Source: an uncultured Clostridia bacterium (GTDB lineage: Bacteria; Bacillota; Clostridia; Oscillospirales; CAG-272). From it: a stretch of 23,535 nt of DNA. How positions within the stretch are numbered: position 1 is the first letter of the stretch; every line of letters starts with the position of its first letter. Positions 6,719 to 13,464 of the stretch are shown piece by piece. The stretch lies in NCBI GenBank assembly GCA_946404295.1, contig CAMJDE010000002.1, forward strand, positions 1 to 23,535. Direction: 5' to 3'. The position numbers and the translations under genes were made by a program. The notes below the pieces were generated by a model. It saw only the letters and a program-made list of their open reading frames with translations. It was not told where the DNA came from and made no database searches.

Positions 6719-6783
6719 GAGAAAAACGAAAAAAAAACAGGCTGCCCTTTGTGACAGATCCGCACAAGAATTGCTTTTCTCTC

Positions 6784-6812
6784 TTGACAATATAACGGTG
6801 TGGCGTTATAAT
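6784..6812 (+). promoter_or_regulatory. Consensus promoter of the XRE-nucleotidyltransferase pair
   Basis: TTGACA (6784-6789), 17-base spacer, TATAAT (6807-6812): both boxes perfect. A GTTAT/ATAAC operator cluster overlaps the spacer and the start of the transcript. Confidence 0.88.
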
Positions 6813-6830
6813 GATAACAGAAATAACAGA
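6791..6830. promoter_or_regulatory. Multi-half-site operator of the XRE gene
   Basis: A perfect 7-bp inverted repeat TATAACG (6791-6797) / CGTTATA (6804-6810) fills the promoter spacer. Further ATAAC half-sites lie at 6814-6818 and 6823-6827 as the direct repeat ATAACAGA. GTTAT (6805-6809) also pairs with ATAAC (6814-6818). The last three half-sites are nine bases apart. The likely ligand is the XRE protein encoded just downstream. Confidence 0.7.
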
Positions 6831-6845
6831 AAGGAGACGTCGGAG

Positions 6846-7412
6846 ATGCTCGAAACCAGATTGCAGGATAAACGTCTGTCGGTTTATCAATGCGCAAAGC
6901 AAAGCGGGATCCCGTATACGACCGTATTGGAATTGGTGCGCGGAAAGACCCGCTTGGAGAAGTGTTCCGCCGAGACGGTCTATAAGCTGTCCCGCGTGCT
7001 CGGCGTGGCGATGGAAGAGCTGATCGAGGACGTCACCGAGCCGAGATTGCGGTTTGAGACCTTTAAGGGCAACGTGTGTCACCGGATAAAGGACCGCGGG
7101 GATCTTCCGTTTATCGTCGAGACCCTGCAAAAGGACGAGATCACGCGCTTCTGGAACAAAAGATGGTATCCCGAGGCGTTTTATCTGTTGGCGGCGCTCG
7201 ACTATCTGTCGCGGGTCAACGATCTTCCGCTCTGCCGCAAGTACGATCCGATCCGAACGCAAAAACTGAAAAAGACGCTTTATCCCCGGGACGTCGAGCT
7301 TGCCCGGAAACTGTCGCCCGATCTCGATATCCGCGAAAAGAGCCGTCGCGAATCGATCCCGGAGTTTATGAGATTCAATATCGTCGAAAGGGGGATCCGA
7401 GATGTCTTTTGA
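6846..7412 (+). CDS. XRE-type HTH protein, putative antitoxin or repressor
   Basis: A 188-residue soluble protein. Residues ~5-62 form an XRE/Cro-type helix-turn-helix (RLSVYQCAKQSGIPYTTVLE, then AETVYKLSRVLGVAMEELIE). The C-terminal ~120 residues have no recognised family; they contain ITRFWNKRWYPEAFYLLAAL and a conserved-looking ELARKLSPDL segment. Start 6846 was chosen because AAGGAG lies 9 bases upstream. Its stop codon overlaps the start of the next gene by 11 bases, so the two are translationally coupled. Pairing of an HTH protein with an AbiEii/DUF6036-type nucleotidyltransferase is the pattern of toxin-antitoxin or abortive-infection modules, in which the HTH partner binds its own promoter. 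The elaborate operator upstream supports this. The antitoxin role is inference. Confidence 0.85.
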   Translation: MLETRLQDKRLSVYQCAKQSGIPYTTVLELVRGKTRLEKCSAETVYKLSRVLGVAMEELIEDVTEPRLRFETFKGNVCHRIKDRGDLPFIVETLQKDEITRFWNKRWYPEAFYLLAALDYLSRVNDLPLCRKYDPIRTQKLKKTLYPRDVELARKLSPDLDIREKSRRESIPEFMRFNIVERGIRDVF

Positions 7413-8136
7413 AACGCCGTTTACCAAAGAAAACCTCGAAGTCTGTCTCAAAGAAGTTGCAAAAGAATACCGGAAACGGTGCGGCGGGCAAACGATGGAG
7501 ATGATCCTGGTCGGCGGGGCGTCGGTTCTCGTCAACTACGGGTTCCGGGAGTCCACATACGATATCGACGCGGAGTATCTGTCCGACTCCGCCCTGAAGG
7601 AAGCGATCGATCTCGTGGGGGACCGTTTCGGTCTCCCTGCGGGGTGGCTGAACACCGATTTCAAAAAGACGGCTTCCTATTCCCCGAAGATCCGGGAGTG
7701 TTCCGAGTATTACAAAACCTTTTCCGGCGTCCTCGAGATAAGGACGATCCGGGCGGAGTATCTCGTCGCGATGAAATTGGTTTCCGGGCGCCGCTACAAG
7801 AGGGACCTCTCGGACGTCGTCGGGATCCTGTACGAAGAGCACCGCGCGGGCAAACCTCTGAACGCCCAAACCATCGACGCCGCGGTCAAAAAACTGTACG
7901 GCGGCTGGGAGCGGGTGGATCCGTTCGCGCAAGATCTGCTTGAAAAGGCGTTGGCTTGCCCGGATCCGGAAGCCCTGTTTATGGAACAATCCGAAGACGA
8001 AGACGTCGCAAGAGCGACGCTGATCGAGATCGACCGAAAGTACCCGAAAGCGATCCGCGAAGACAACGCGAACGAGATCATTTCGCTTGCCTTAAAAAAG
8101 AACGAAGAGAAAAAGAAAAAGCCAAGCGACGTTTGA
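7402..8136 (+). CDS. DUF6036/AbiEii-like nucleotidyltransferase, putative toxin
   Basis: A 244-residue protein with a minimal nucleotidyltransferase fold. The GG-(A/S) motif is at residues 38-41 (ILVGGASVLVNYGFRE), followed by the metal-binding D-x-D in STYDIDAEYL (Asp54 and Asp56), with further family-like segments EIRTIRAEYLVAMKL and RRYKRDLSDVVGIL. Characterised relatives (AbiEii, MenT) transfer nucleotides to targets such as tRNA; the substrate here is unknown. It overlaps the XRE gene by 11 bases and has its own AGGGGG ribosome binding site. The tail is lysine-rich (NEEKKKKPSDV). The last ~25 bases of the gene double as the 3' end of an opposing structured transcript candidate with a T-tract. 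The toxin role is inferred from family and context. Confidence 0.85.
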   Translation: MSFETPFTKENLEVCLKEVAKEYRKRCGGQTMEMILVGGASVLVNYGFRESTYDIDAEYLSDSALKEAIDLVGDRFGLPAGWLNTDFKKTASYSPKIRECSEYYKTFSGVLEIRTIRAEYLVAMKLVSGRRYKRDLSDVVGILYEEHRAGKPLNAQTIDAAVKKLYGGWERVDPFAQDLLEKALACPDPEALFMEQSEDEDVARATLIEIDRKYPKAIREDNANEIISLALKKNEEKKKKPSDV

Positions 8137-8297
8137 ATCCCCGGACTCGAATTGCCCGACAACTCAAAACGGCTTGGCTGAATGAAATACCGCCCACCTA
8201 CCGAAAGGTGTGAAGCGGCTCCCCGAAGAAAGTATCGCTCTCGGAAACGGTATCTCAATCGGTGGGGCAGAGCGGAAAGTCGCTCAAATCCGCCACC
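8112..8297 (-). ncRNA. Candidate structured RNA opposing the nucleotidyltransferase gene
   Basis: A minus-strand transcript would start near 8297 from TTGACA-17-TAAACT and end in TTTTTCTTTTTC (8120-8109, read backwards) directly after GCTTGGC, which pairs with GCCAAGC to close a long 3' stem (8121-8127 with 8172-8178). Inside are CACCT/AGGTG (8195-8210), CCCC/GGGG (8221-8224 with 8264-8267) and GAGCG/CGCTC (8270-8285) within CGGTGG/CCACCG (8260-8298). GTATCG/CGGTAT (8232-8253) pairs better on the plus strand (two G-U pairs), so the transcribed strand is not certain. The 3' ~25 bases overlap the coding end of the nucleotidyltransferase. No known RNA family was recognised. Confidence 0.4.
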
Positions 8298-8303
8298 GTT
8301 CAT

Positions 8304-8332
8304 AGTTTACCGTTTTTGATTGCGTTTGTCAA
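8304..8332 (-). promoter_or_regulatory. Promoter reading toward the nucleotidyltransferase 3' end
   Basis: On the minus strand: TTGACA (8327-8332), 17-base spacer, TAAACT (8304-8309). No minus-strand protein gene follows, so its product would be the structured RNA candidate at 8112-8297. Confidence 0.6.
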
Positions 8333-8357
8333 GCGGTTTTGAAAAAAAGAGAAAAAA

Positions 8358-8396
8358 CGGCGGGAAACCGATTTGTTCCCGCCGCTTCCTCTTTTT
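8358..8396 (+). terminator. Intrinsic terminator
   Basis: CGGCGGGAA (8358-8366) and TTCCCGCCG (8376-8384) form a 9-bp stem with a 9-base loop, followed by CTTCCTCTTTTT. A-rich sequence on its left gives a T-tract in the other direction too. It separates the nucleotidyltransferase/RNA region from the fic gene. Bases 8397-8450 hold nothing recognised. Confidence 0.75.
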
Positions 8397-8450
8397 CCCA
8401 TTCTCTTCCGGCTCATCGGATCCGCTGTCCTGAGAGAGATTGCCTTGAAT

Positions 8451-8511
8451 CTTTACTTTTTTCAAACTTATACCTTTACTTTTTTAATGTTTTGTGATAT
8501 AATAAGTAAAG
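8451..8511 (+). promoter_or_regulatory. fic promoter with repeated CTTTACT half-sites
   Basis: TATAAT (8498-8503) with an upstream TG (extended -10) and a weak TTTACT at -35 (8475-8480). CTTTACT occurs at 8451-8457 and 8474-8480, and its complement AGTAAAG at 8505-8511, flanking the -10 box. The HTH domain of the downstream Fic protein is the obvious candidate ligand. Confidence 0.65.
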
Positions 8512-8532
8512 AAATCGAGAAGAGGTGCTACC

Positions 8533-9456
8533 ATGTATTCGTATAAACCGTTAGAAGCCGGGCTCCGTTCAAAGGGACTCGGCAAATCCGATCTGTCTTC
8601 AAAACTCGGCATCTCGTCAAGGACGATCGCCAAGATCGCCAAAGGAGAAAAGATCGCGGATCGCGTTCTCGCAAAGATCGCGGATCTTTTGGGGTGTCGA
8701 ACCGAGGATCTTTTCGTCGAACTTCTTGACAACCACGTTTTGCAGATTCTCAGGGACGAAAAGAACGCAAAAACCAAGGGCGGTCTTTATCACGAAACGC
8801 AAGTCCGGATGACCTATAACTCGAACCACATCGAGGGCAGCAAACTGTCCGAGGACGACACAAGGCTGATTTTCGAGACAAGAACAATTCTCCCGCTGGG
8901 AGAGGCGATTCCGGTGGACGACGTCATAGAGACGAGCAACCACTTCCGCTGTATCGACTATGCGATTGACGTAGCTTTAGAGCCTTTAAGCGAGGAGATC
9001 ATCAAGCATTTCCACCTCTTGCTCAAGCAAGGAACGAAGGATTCTATGCTCGACTGTTTTGCCGTCGGCGATTATAAAAAGCGCGCCAACGTCGTCGGCG
9101 GAAGAGAGACGTGTAAACCGCAGGACGTCCCCGCCGTAATGAAGAAACTCCTTGCCGACTATTCTTCTAAAGAAAGCGTGACGATGGAGGATATCGTGGC
9201 GTTTCACGCCGAGTTCGAGTTCGTTCATCCTTTTCAGGACGGAAACGGGCGCGTCGGCAGGCTGATCGCCTTCAAGGAGTGCCTGAGATGGAATATCATC
9301 CCGTTTATCATCGAGGACTCGAAGAAGGCGTTCTACTATCGCGGTCTTGCAAATTGGAGGCAAGAGAGAGGATGGCTGATCGACACTTGCCTGGACGGGC
9401 AGGATTCGTTCAGAGCGATCCTCCGGATGCTCGACTTACCCGAAGCAAAGCAATAA
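8533..9456 (+). CDS. Fic domain protein with N-terminal XRE helix-turn-helix
   Basis: A 307-residue protein. Residues ~8-62 are an XRE-type DNA-binding domain (SDLSSKLGISSRTIAKIAKG, then RVLAKIADLLGCRTEDLF). The Fic domain follows, with catalytic motif HPFQDGNGRVGR (His232 to Arg243), which in this family transfers AMP or another nucleotide to a hydroxyl group of a target protein. The N-terminal inhibitory motif (S/T)-x-x-x-E-(G/N) is present as SNHIEG (Ser97, Glu101), so the enzyme should be auto-inhibited (class II). Start 8533 has an AGAGGTG ribosome binding site. It is transcribed alone from a promoter with repeated CTTTACT sites. The HTH-Fic fusion suggests self-regulated expression. The target is unknown. 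Confidence 0.95.
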   Translation: MYSYKPLEAGLRSKGLGKSDLSSKLGISSRTIAKIAKGEKIADRVLAKIADLLGCRTEDLFVELLDNHVLQILRDEKNAKTKGGLYHETQVRMTYNSNHIEGSKLSEDDTRLIFETRTILPLGEAIPVDDVIETSNHFRCIDYAIDVALEPLSEEIIKHFHLLLKQGTKDSMLDCFAVGDYKKRANVVGGRETCKPQDVPAVMKKLLADYSSKESVTMEDIVAFHAEFEFVHPFQDGNGRVGRLIAFKECLRWNIIPFIIEDSKKAFYYRGLANWRQERGWLIDTCLDGQDSFRAILRMLDLPEAKQ

Positions 9457-9502
9457 TCTGATAGGATTCTATAAATTGCACCGAGAGCCCCGGAAAATGA
9501 TT

Positions 9503-9524
9503 CAAAAAGCCAATTCGCTTTTTG
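9503..9524 (+). terminator. Weak terminator-like hairpin after fic
   Basis: CAAAAAGC (9503-9510) and GCTTTTTG (9517-9524) form a perfect 8-bp stem with loop CAATTC. The T-tract is inside the stem instead of after it, so termination efficiency is uncertain. Confidence 0.45.
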
Positions 9525-9564
9525 AGGCACAACGGATCGGGTGAGAAATGACGACTGTGCCGTA

Positions 9565-9593
9565 TTGCTTTCTGCTCGGTTTTATGCTATACT
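9565..9593 (+). promoter_or_regulatory. Promoter of the alpha/beta hydrolase
   Basis: TTGCTT (9565-9570), 17-base spacer, TATACT (9588-9593) with TG one base upstream (extended -10). Confidence 0.7.
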
Positions 9594-9628
9594 AAAGCAG
9601 TCAAATACCGTTTCGGGAGGATCGAAAA

Positions 9629-10558
9629 ATGGGACTGATCGCGCGGAAGTATCGCGAACAACTGCTCTGCCGCTACGACAAGGACGGCTACACGCCCTAC
9701 CTGTCGGCGTCGGATTTCCCGGGGCTGATCTCGGACGAGGGGACCTTCGTCAATACCGCCGGGGTCGCGGTCGCCTTTTTCCGCTACCGCTACGAGGGTT
9801 TCGACCCCGCGAAACTCGTCGTTTTCTGTCACGGGCTGGGGGCGGGACACACGGCGTACCTTGCCGAGATCGAATACCTCTGCAAAAACGGGCTGCAGGT
9901 CTTAACGCTCGACTACACCGGCTGCGACAGATCGGGGGGCGACGGGATGCTCTCGGTCAACCGTCCGACCCGGGACGTGCTCGAGCTGCTCGACTATCTC
10001 AAACCGAAAGAAGAGGTGATCGTCGTCGGGCACTCGCTCGGCGGCTATACCGCTCTGAACGTGATCCGGATGAACGACGCGATCAAGCTCGCCGTGATCC
10101 TCTCGGGCTTTCTCTTTTCCAGACAGATGCTCGGGCATTTCATCAAGAATCGGCTGATCAATTATTTCGTCGAGCGCTCCGAGCGCAAAATCGACCCCGA
10201 GATCGCGCGCGCCGACAACGCAGCATATCTGAAAACGACCTCCGACCGCCTGCTCTTCATCGCGTCGAAGGACGACCCGACGGTCCCGTACTCGATCGGG
10301 GCGGGACTGGCGCAGACGCTCGGGAACGACAACCTCTCCTTCCTCGTCGTCGAGGATAAGAAGCACAACCCGAACTACACCGCGGACGCCCTCGCCTTTA
10401 TGCAGGAATCTTTCGGGACCTTCAACCGGCTCGTCGCGGAAGGCAAACTGCAAACGCTTGAAGAAAAGCAAGCGTTTTTCTCGGACAAGCCCGCCGCGAA
10501 AATGACGACCCAGGACGACGCGGTGATGGGCGAAGTCGTGCGCTTTATCAAGAACTGA
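9629..10558 (+). CDS. Alpha/beta hydrolase
   Basis: A 309-residue serine hydrolase without signal peptide, so probably cytoplasmic. The oxyanion-hole motif HGLGAGH lies at residues ~68-74 after strand KLVVFC. The nucleophile elbow GHSLGGYTA follows at ~139-147. The likely acid is in ASKDDPTVPY and the catalytic His in DKKHNPNY. The N-terminus (KYREQLLCRYDKDGYTPYLS) and the C-terminal helical tail extend beyond the minimal fold. The ATG at 9629 follows GGGAGG. The gene is monocistronic, bounded by its own promoter and a strong terminator. Substrate cannot be told; an esterase or lysophospholipase-like activity is typical of this fold. Confidence 0.88.
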   Translation: MGLIARKYREQLLCRYDKDGYTPYLSASDFPGLISDEGTFVNTAGVAVAFFRYRYEGFDPAKLVVFCHGLGAGHTAYLAEIEYLCKNGLQVLTLDYTGCDRSGGDGMLSVNRPTRDVLELLDYLKPKEEVIVVGHSLGGYTALNVIRMNDAIKLAVILSGFLFSRQMLGHFIKNRLINYFVERSERKIDPEIARADNAAYLKTTSDRLLFIASKDDPTVPYSIGAGLAQTLGNDNLSFLVVEDKKHNPNYTADALAFMQESFGTFNRLVAEGKLQTLEEKQAFFSDKPAAKMTTQDDAVMGEVVRFIKN

Positions 10559-10600
10559 CCGAAAAAAAGAGCAACCGCCCCCCTTCTTTACAAAACGAAA

Positions 10601-10638
10601 GTTGCCCTCCCGCGTGACGCGGGAGGGCAACCGTTTTT
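10601..10638. terminator. Bidirectional intrinsic terminator
   Basis: GTTGCCCTCCCGCG (10601-10614), loop TGA, CGCGGGAGGGCAAC (10618-10631): a perfect 14-bp stem with CGTTTTT on the right and a complementary T-rich flank (TTTCGTTTTG) for the minus strand. It serves both the hydrolase (plus) and the GNAT gene (minus). Confidence 0.92.
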
Positions 10639-10643
10639 CGGGG

Positions 10644-11096
10644 TCAGAAGCGGTAGATCAGATTGAGACAATCCGGCGCGTCCTCGTCGATATATCCGGT
10701 ATCGACGAAGCCGACCTTTTCGTAGACGCGGAGCGCGGGGAGATCCTCGCGCTTGACGCAGACCTCGACGCAGTCGTACTTGCGTTCCCGTCCGAGTTCG
10801 GCAAGGATCAGGCGCAGGGCTTCGGTGCCGCAGCCCTTTCCCTGTTCGGGCAGGTCGATCATCAACTGCTGCAGGTCGTAGCAGGCGGGCTCCTCGTCAA
10901 GATCCTTCACGAACGCGACGCCGACGAGTTTTCCGTCGCGGTCGATCCCGTAAACGCGGGGGCGACAGTCGCGGTAAACGTACCCTCTCGCAAGGATACC
11001 GAGCGGACTGTCCAGATAGGTTTTCTGCTCTTCGCCGAGCGTCATGCGCCGGACGGCGAGCCAGTTTTCTTCGGTGATCTCCACCAGTTTGATCAT
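10644..11096 (-). CDS. GNAT family N-acetyltransferase, polyamine/BltD-like
   Basis: A 150-residue cytoplasmic acetyl-CoA-dependent N-acetyltransferase. The fold runs from MIKLVEITEENWLAVRRM through strand KLVGVAFVKD and DLQQLMIDLPEQGKGCGTEAL, where Q-x-x-G-x-G binds the acetyl-CoA pyrophosphate (~residues 89-100). It ends with ALRVYEKVGFVDTGY near the C-terminus, as in spermidine/spermine acetyltransferases such as BltD and PaiA. Substrate is therefore possibly a polyamine, but this is not proven. The ATG at 11096 has a GGAGG ribosome binding site. Its ~115-base leader contains a 12-codon open reading frame and a hairpin, hinting at translational or attenuation control. It lies downstream of pepF but behind pepF's terminator with its own promoter. 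Confidence 0.9.
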   Translation of the reverse strand: MIKLVEITEENWLAVRRMTLGEEQKTYLDSPLGILARGYVYRDCRPRVYGIDRDGKLVGVAFVKDLDEEPACYDLQQLMIDLPEQGKGCGTEALRLILAELGRERKYDCVEVCVKREDLPALRVYEKVGFVDTGYIDEDAPDCLNLIYRF

Positions 11097-11125
11097 TGGA
11101 TGATCCTCCTTCGTTTTTCGGAGGG

Positions 11126-11164
11126 TCAGTTTTCGTGCGCCCTCCGTACACGGTTCAGTTTCAT
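11126..11164 (-). CDS. Possible 12-residue leader peptide upstream of the GNAT gene
   Basis: ATG at 11162-11164 opens a 12-codon frame, MKLNRVRRAHEN, ending at TGA 11126-11128. A GGAAG-type ribosome binding site precedes it. A GGAGGG/CCCTCC hairpin (11120-11125 with 11140-11145) overlaps its end and lies just before the GNAT ribosome binding site. The arrangement resembles inducible-resistance leader peptides (ribosome stalling alters the hairpin), but so short a frame could be chance. Confidence 0.4.
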   Translation of the reverse strand: MKLNRVRRAHEN

Positions 11165-11214
11165 AAAAACCACTTCCTTTCGGTTTTCTGTTGCCGGGCG
11201 TGGGCGGCAAGAAC

Positions 11215-11243
11215 AGTATAGCACGTCCGCGCCGTTTTTGCAA
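11215..11243 (-). promoter_or_regulatory. GNAT gene promoter
   Basis: On the minus strand: TTGCAA (11238-11243), 17-base spacer, TATACT (11215-11220) with TG upstream. It starts directly after the pepF terminator. Confidence 0.8.
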
Positions 11244-11244
11244 G

Positions 11245-11281
11245 CAAAAAGAGCGTCGGCGGAAAAAACTCCCGCCGACGC
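11245..11281 (-). terminator. pepF terminator
   Basis: On the minus strand GCGTCGGCGG, a 9-base loop and CCGCCGACGC (11253-11262 with 11272-11281) are followed by TCTTTTTG. The stem core is the same as in the guaA terminator. Confidence 0.85.
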
Positions 11282-11293
11282 CCGCGCGATCGG

Positions 11294-12994
11294 TCACTTT
11301 TCGAGTTTCGCCTTCAGCGCCTCCGCGTGCTCTTCGACGAACGCCGCGATCCCCTCGACGGTCCCGGGGTCGAGCGGGTTCGGGAGCCCGGCGCGCTCGA
11401 GCGTTTCAAAATAGCCGTACTTGCCGCCCATTCCGCAGAGCGTGAGGTAGTCGCCCCAGGCGTCGCCGCCCGCGACCTGCTTGCGGTAGAGGGCAAAGGC
11501 GTCGAGCTGCGCCATCGCGTAATCAATATAGTAGAAGGGATCGAGGAAGATGTGCTGTTTCTGCATCCAGAAACCGCCCCCCTCGAGGAACGCGTTGCCG
11601 TCGTAGTGACGCCACGGCATATACTTCCGTTCGATCTCGCGCCAGAACTTCCGGCGATCGGCGGCGGTCGCCGAGGGATTCTCGAAGACCCGGTGCTGGA
11701 ACTCGTCGACCGATACGAGGTAAGGGATGGTTTTCAGAGCGTCGGTAAAGTGGGCGTAGCGGTAGCGATCCGCCATATCGCCGCAGAACTGTTCCATCCA
11801 CGGGTAGGCGAAGAACTCCATCGTCATCGAGTGGATCTCGTTGATCTCGCTGGTCGACCCGGTCTGCTGCACGAGCGGCAGGCGGCGCGACGCGTAATAG
11901 CCCTCGAAGGCGTGTCCCGCCTCGTGGGTCAGAACGCCGAGGTCGTCCGACGTCCCGTTGAAGTTGGAGAAGATGAAGGGCGCTTTATAGTCGGCGAGAA
12001 GGGTCATATATCCGCCGAGATGCTTGTTTTCGCGCGTGACGAGATCGAGCAGTTCGTATTCGGTCATAAAGTTGAAGAACTCGCCGGTTTCGGGGGACAT
12101 TTCCGCGTACATCCGGCGCGCCTTTTCGGTCAGTTCCTCGGGCGTGCCGATGGGTTTCGCGTTGCCGTCGGCGAAGCAGAGCGCCTCGTCGTACCATTCG
12201 AGCCGCTCGAGCCCGAGCCGCTCCGCCTGCTCGCGGTAAAGCCGATCGCAGAGGGGGGTGATATAGGTCCGCACCGCCTCGCGGAAGGCGGCTACGTTCC
12301 CGGCGTCGTAGTCGTAGCGCCCTCTCGCCGGATAGATATAGTCGATAAAACTCGCAAACCCCAGCCGTTTCGCGATCTTGCGGCGGAGTTTCACCAGTTT
12401 GTCGTACTGCTCGTCCAGTTTGACAGATATGCCCTCGTAGAGTTTCGCCCACTCTTCAAAAGCCGCCTTCCGCTCTGCGCGGTCGGTCGACTGCATGTGC
12501 CGGAGCAGACCGTAGAAGTTGCATTTCTCGCCCATGAACTCGACCGAGCAGGTCGCCGCCGTCTTCGAGTACGCCGTTTTGAGCGTCTCCTCGCGGATCG
12601 AGGGCAGAATAATCGACGGCTTCACGAGTTTCATCTGAACCTCGAAATCCTTGAAAAGATGTTCGCCGTACTTTTCCTCGAACGAGGGGCGGAAGGGGCT
12701 TGCCAAAACCGCCTTGATCGCCTTTTTCATCGTCAGCATCAGTTTTGCGCCCTCGCGGTTGAAGAACTTGATCTCGCCGTCGTAGAACTCGTCCTTCATA
12801 TTCATCGTGTTGCGGACGCTGGCGATCGTGTACTGCGTTTCAAACCCTTCGACGAGTTTTTCAAACGCGAGGAACGCCGCGTCGGCGTCGGCGAATGACT
12901 TTGCCGCCTTGAGGTTGCGGATCTCTTGGGCGCAGCCCTTCTTCAGCGCCGCGACGTCGGGTCTTTGATACGGAAGATCCCGGAACTTTTCCAT
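11294..12994 (-). CDS. pepF: M3 family oligoendopeptidase
   Basis: A 566-residue cytoplasmic zinc metallopeptidase that cleaves oligopeptides. The M3 active site is intact: HEAGH (residues 357-361) supplies two zinc-binding histidines and the catalytic Glu, and the third ligand is Glu386 in SEINEIHSMTMEFF. Other family segments include IFSNFNGTSDDLGVLT before the zinc motif and the C-terminal HIFLDPFYYIDYAMAQ substrate-binding region. Length fits PepF-like enzymes. Start 12994 was chosen because AAGGAG lies just upstream; the longer in-frame extension runs back into the preceding gene. It begins 14 bases after the DUF2442 gene and may depend on read-through from the DUF4160 promoter, since I see no clear promoter of its own. 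A strong terminator follows. Confidence 0.92.
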   Translation of the reverse strand: MEKFRDLPYQRPDVAALKKGCAQEIRNLKAAKSFADADAAFLAFEKLVEGFETQYTIASVRNTMNMKDEFYDGEIKFFNREGAKLMLTMKKAIKAVLASPFRPSFEEKYGEHLFKDFEVQMKLVKPSIILPSIREETLKTAYSKTAATCSVEFMGEKCNFYGLLRHMQSTDRAERKAAFEEWAKLYEGISVKLDEQYDKLVKLRRKIAKRLGFASFIDYIYPARGRYDYDAGNVAAFREAVRTYITPLCDRLYREQAERLGLERLEWYDEALCFADGNAKPIGTPEELTEKARRMYAEMSPETGEFFNFMTEYELLDLVTRENKHLGGYMTLLADYKAPFIFSNFNGTSDDLGVLTHEAGHAFEGYYASRRLPLVQQTGSTSEINEIHSMTMEFFAYPWMEQFCGDMADRYRYAHFTDALKTIPYLVSVDEFQHRVFENPSATAADRRKFWREIERKYMPWRHYDGNAFLEGGGFWMQKQHIFLDPFYYIDYAMAQLDAFALYRKQVAGGDAWGDYLTLCGMGGKYGYFETLERAGLPNPLDPGTVEGIAAFVEEHAEALKAKLEK

Positions 12995-13008
12995 TTTACG
13001 TCTCCTTT

Positions 13009-13452
13009 TTATAAATCGGTTTTTGTCGGGTCGCCGTATTCCCGCTTCATCGCTGCCGCGGAAACGACCCATTGTTTTCCGTACTTGCAGGCGTCAACGC
13101 CGTTGACCAGTTTCCCGTAACTGATCGCTTTTCGGAGCGTGCTTTCGTTCAGCCCCCAAAGCTGGGTAGCGTCGGTAAAAGCCATGAGCCCGTCAAAAGG
13201 CGTCTTGACTGTCTTGCCGTTTTCAAACAGCTCGTCGCAACTAAGGTCAAGATCGTCGTTCCAGATGATCCCGTAGCCGCCTGTATCAACCTCTACGCTG
13301 GAAAACAGTTCCGGCGCATTTTCCAAAACCTTAAACGGCACCCATTTCGCAAACAAGGGCTTTACATCATAGATTTTTGTCACGCCCTCCGCAAACTGAA
13401 CGCTCAAGCGATAGTCTGGCAGAGCGTTGACCGTTTTCACTTTATGGAACAT
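13009..13452 (-). CDS. DUF2442 domain protein with C-terminal HTH
   Basis: A 147-residue protein. Residues 1-~80 match DUF2442 (MFHKVKTVNALPDYRLSVQF, then GVTKIYDVKPLF and GYGIIWNDDLDLSCDELFEN). The C-terminal ~55 residues form an excisionase-like helix-turn-helix (LWGLNESTLRKAISYGKL, then GKQWVVSAAAMKREYG). DUF2442 proteins are commonly paired with DUF4160 proteins in a toxin-antitoxin-like arrangement, here with the DUF4160 gene 12 bases upstream. The HTH suggests this protein regulates the pair, probably at the palindrome in the promoter (13755-13770). AAGGAG precedes the ATG and includes part of the previous stop codon (TAAGGAG). Molecular activity is unknown. Confidence 0.88.
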   Translation of the reverse strand: MFHKVKTVNALPDYRLSVQFAEGVTKIYDVKPLFAKWVPFKVLENAPELFSSVEVDTGGYGIIWNDDLDLSCDELFENGKTVKTPFDGLMAFTDATQLWGLNESTLRKAISYGKLVNGVDACKYGKQWVVSAAAMKREYGDPTKTDL

Positions 13453-13464
13453 AGTATCAACTCC

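Noticed and set aside
8130..8178. tRNA-like T-arm (GGGCAATTCGAGTCC on the minus strand)
   Set aside because: T-stem pairing does not fit the canonical 5+7+5 layout, and no anticodon or D-arm is present; kept only as part of the structured RNA candidate.
11327..12898. Long open frame on the plus strand opposite pepF
   Set aside because: Arg/Glu/Val-rich composition without domains and no ribosome binding site; pepF on the other strand has intact zinc motifs. Typical antisense frame in GC-rich DNA.
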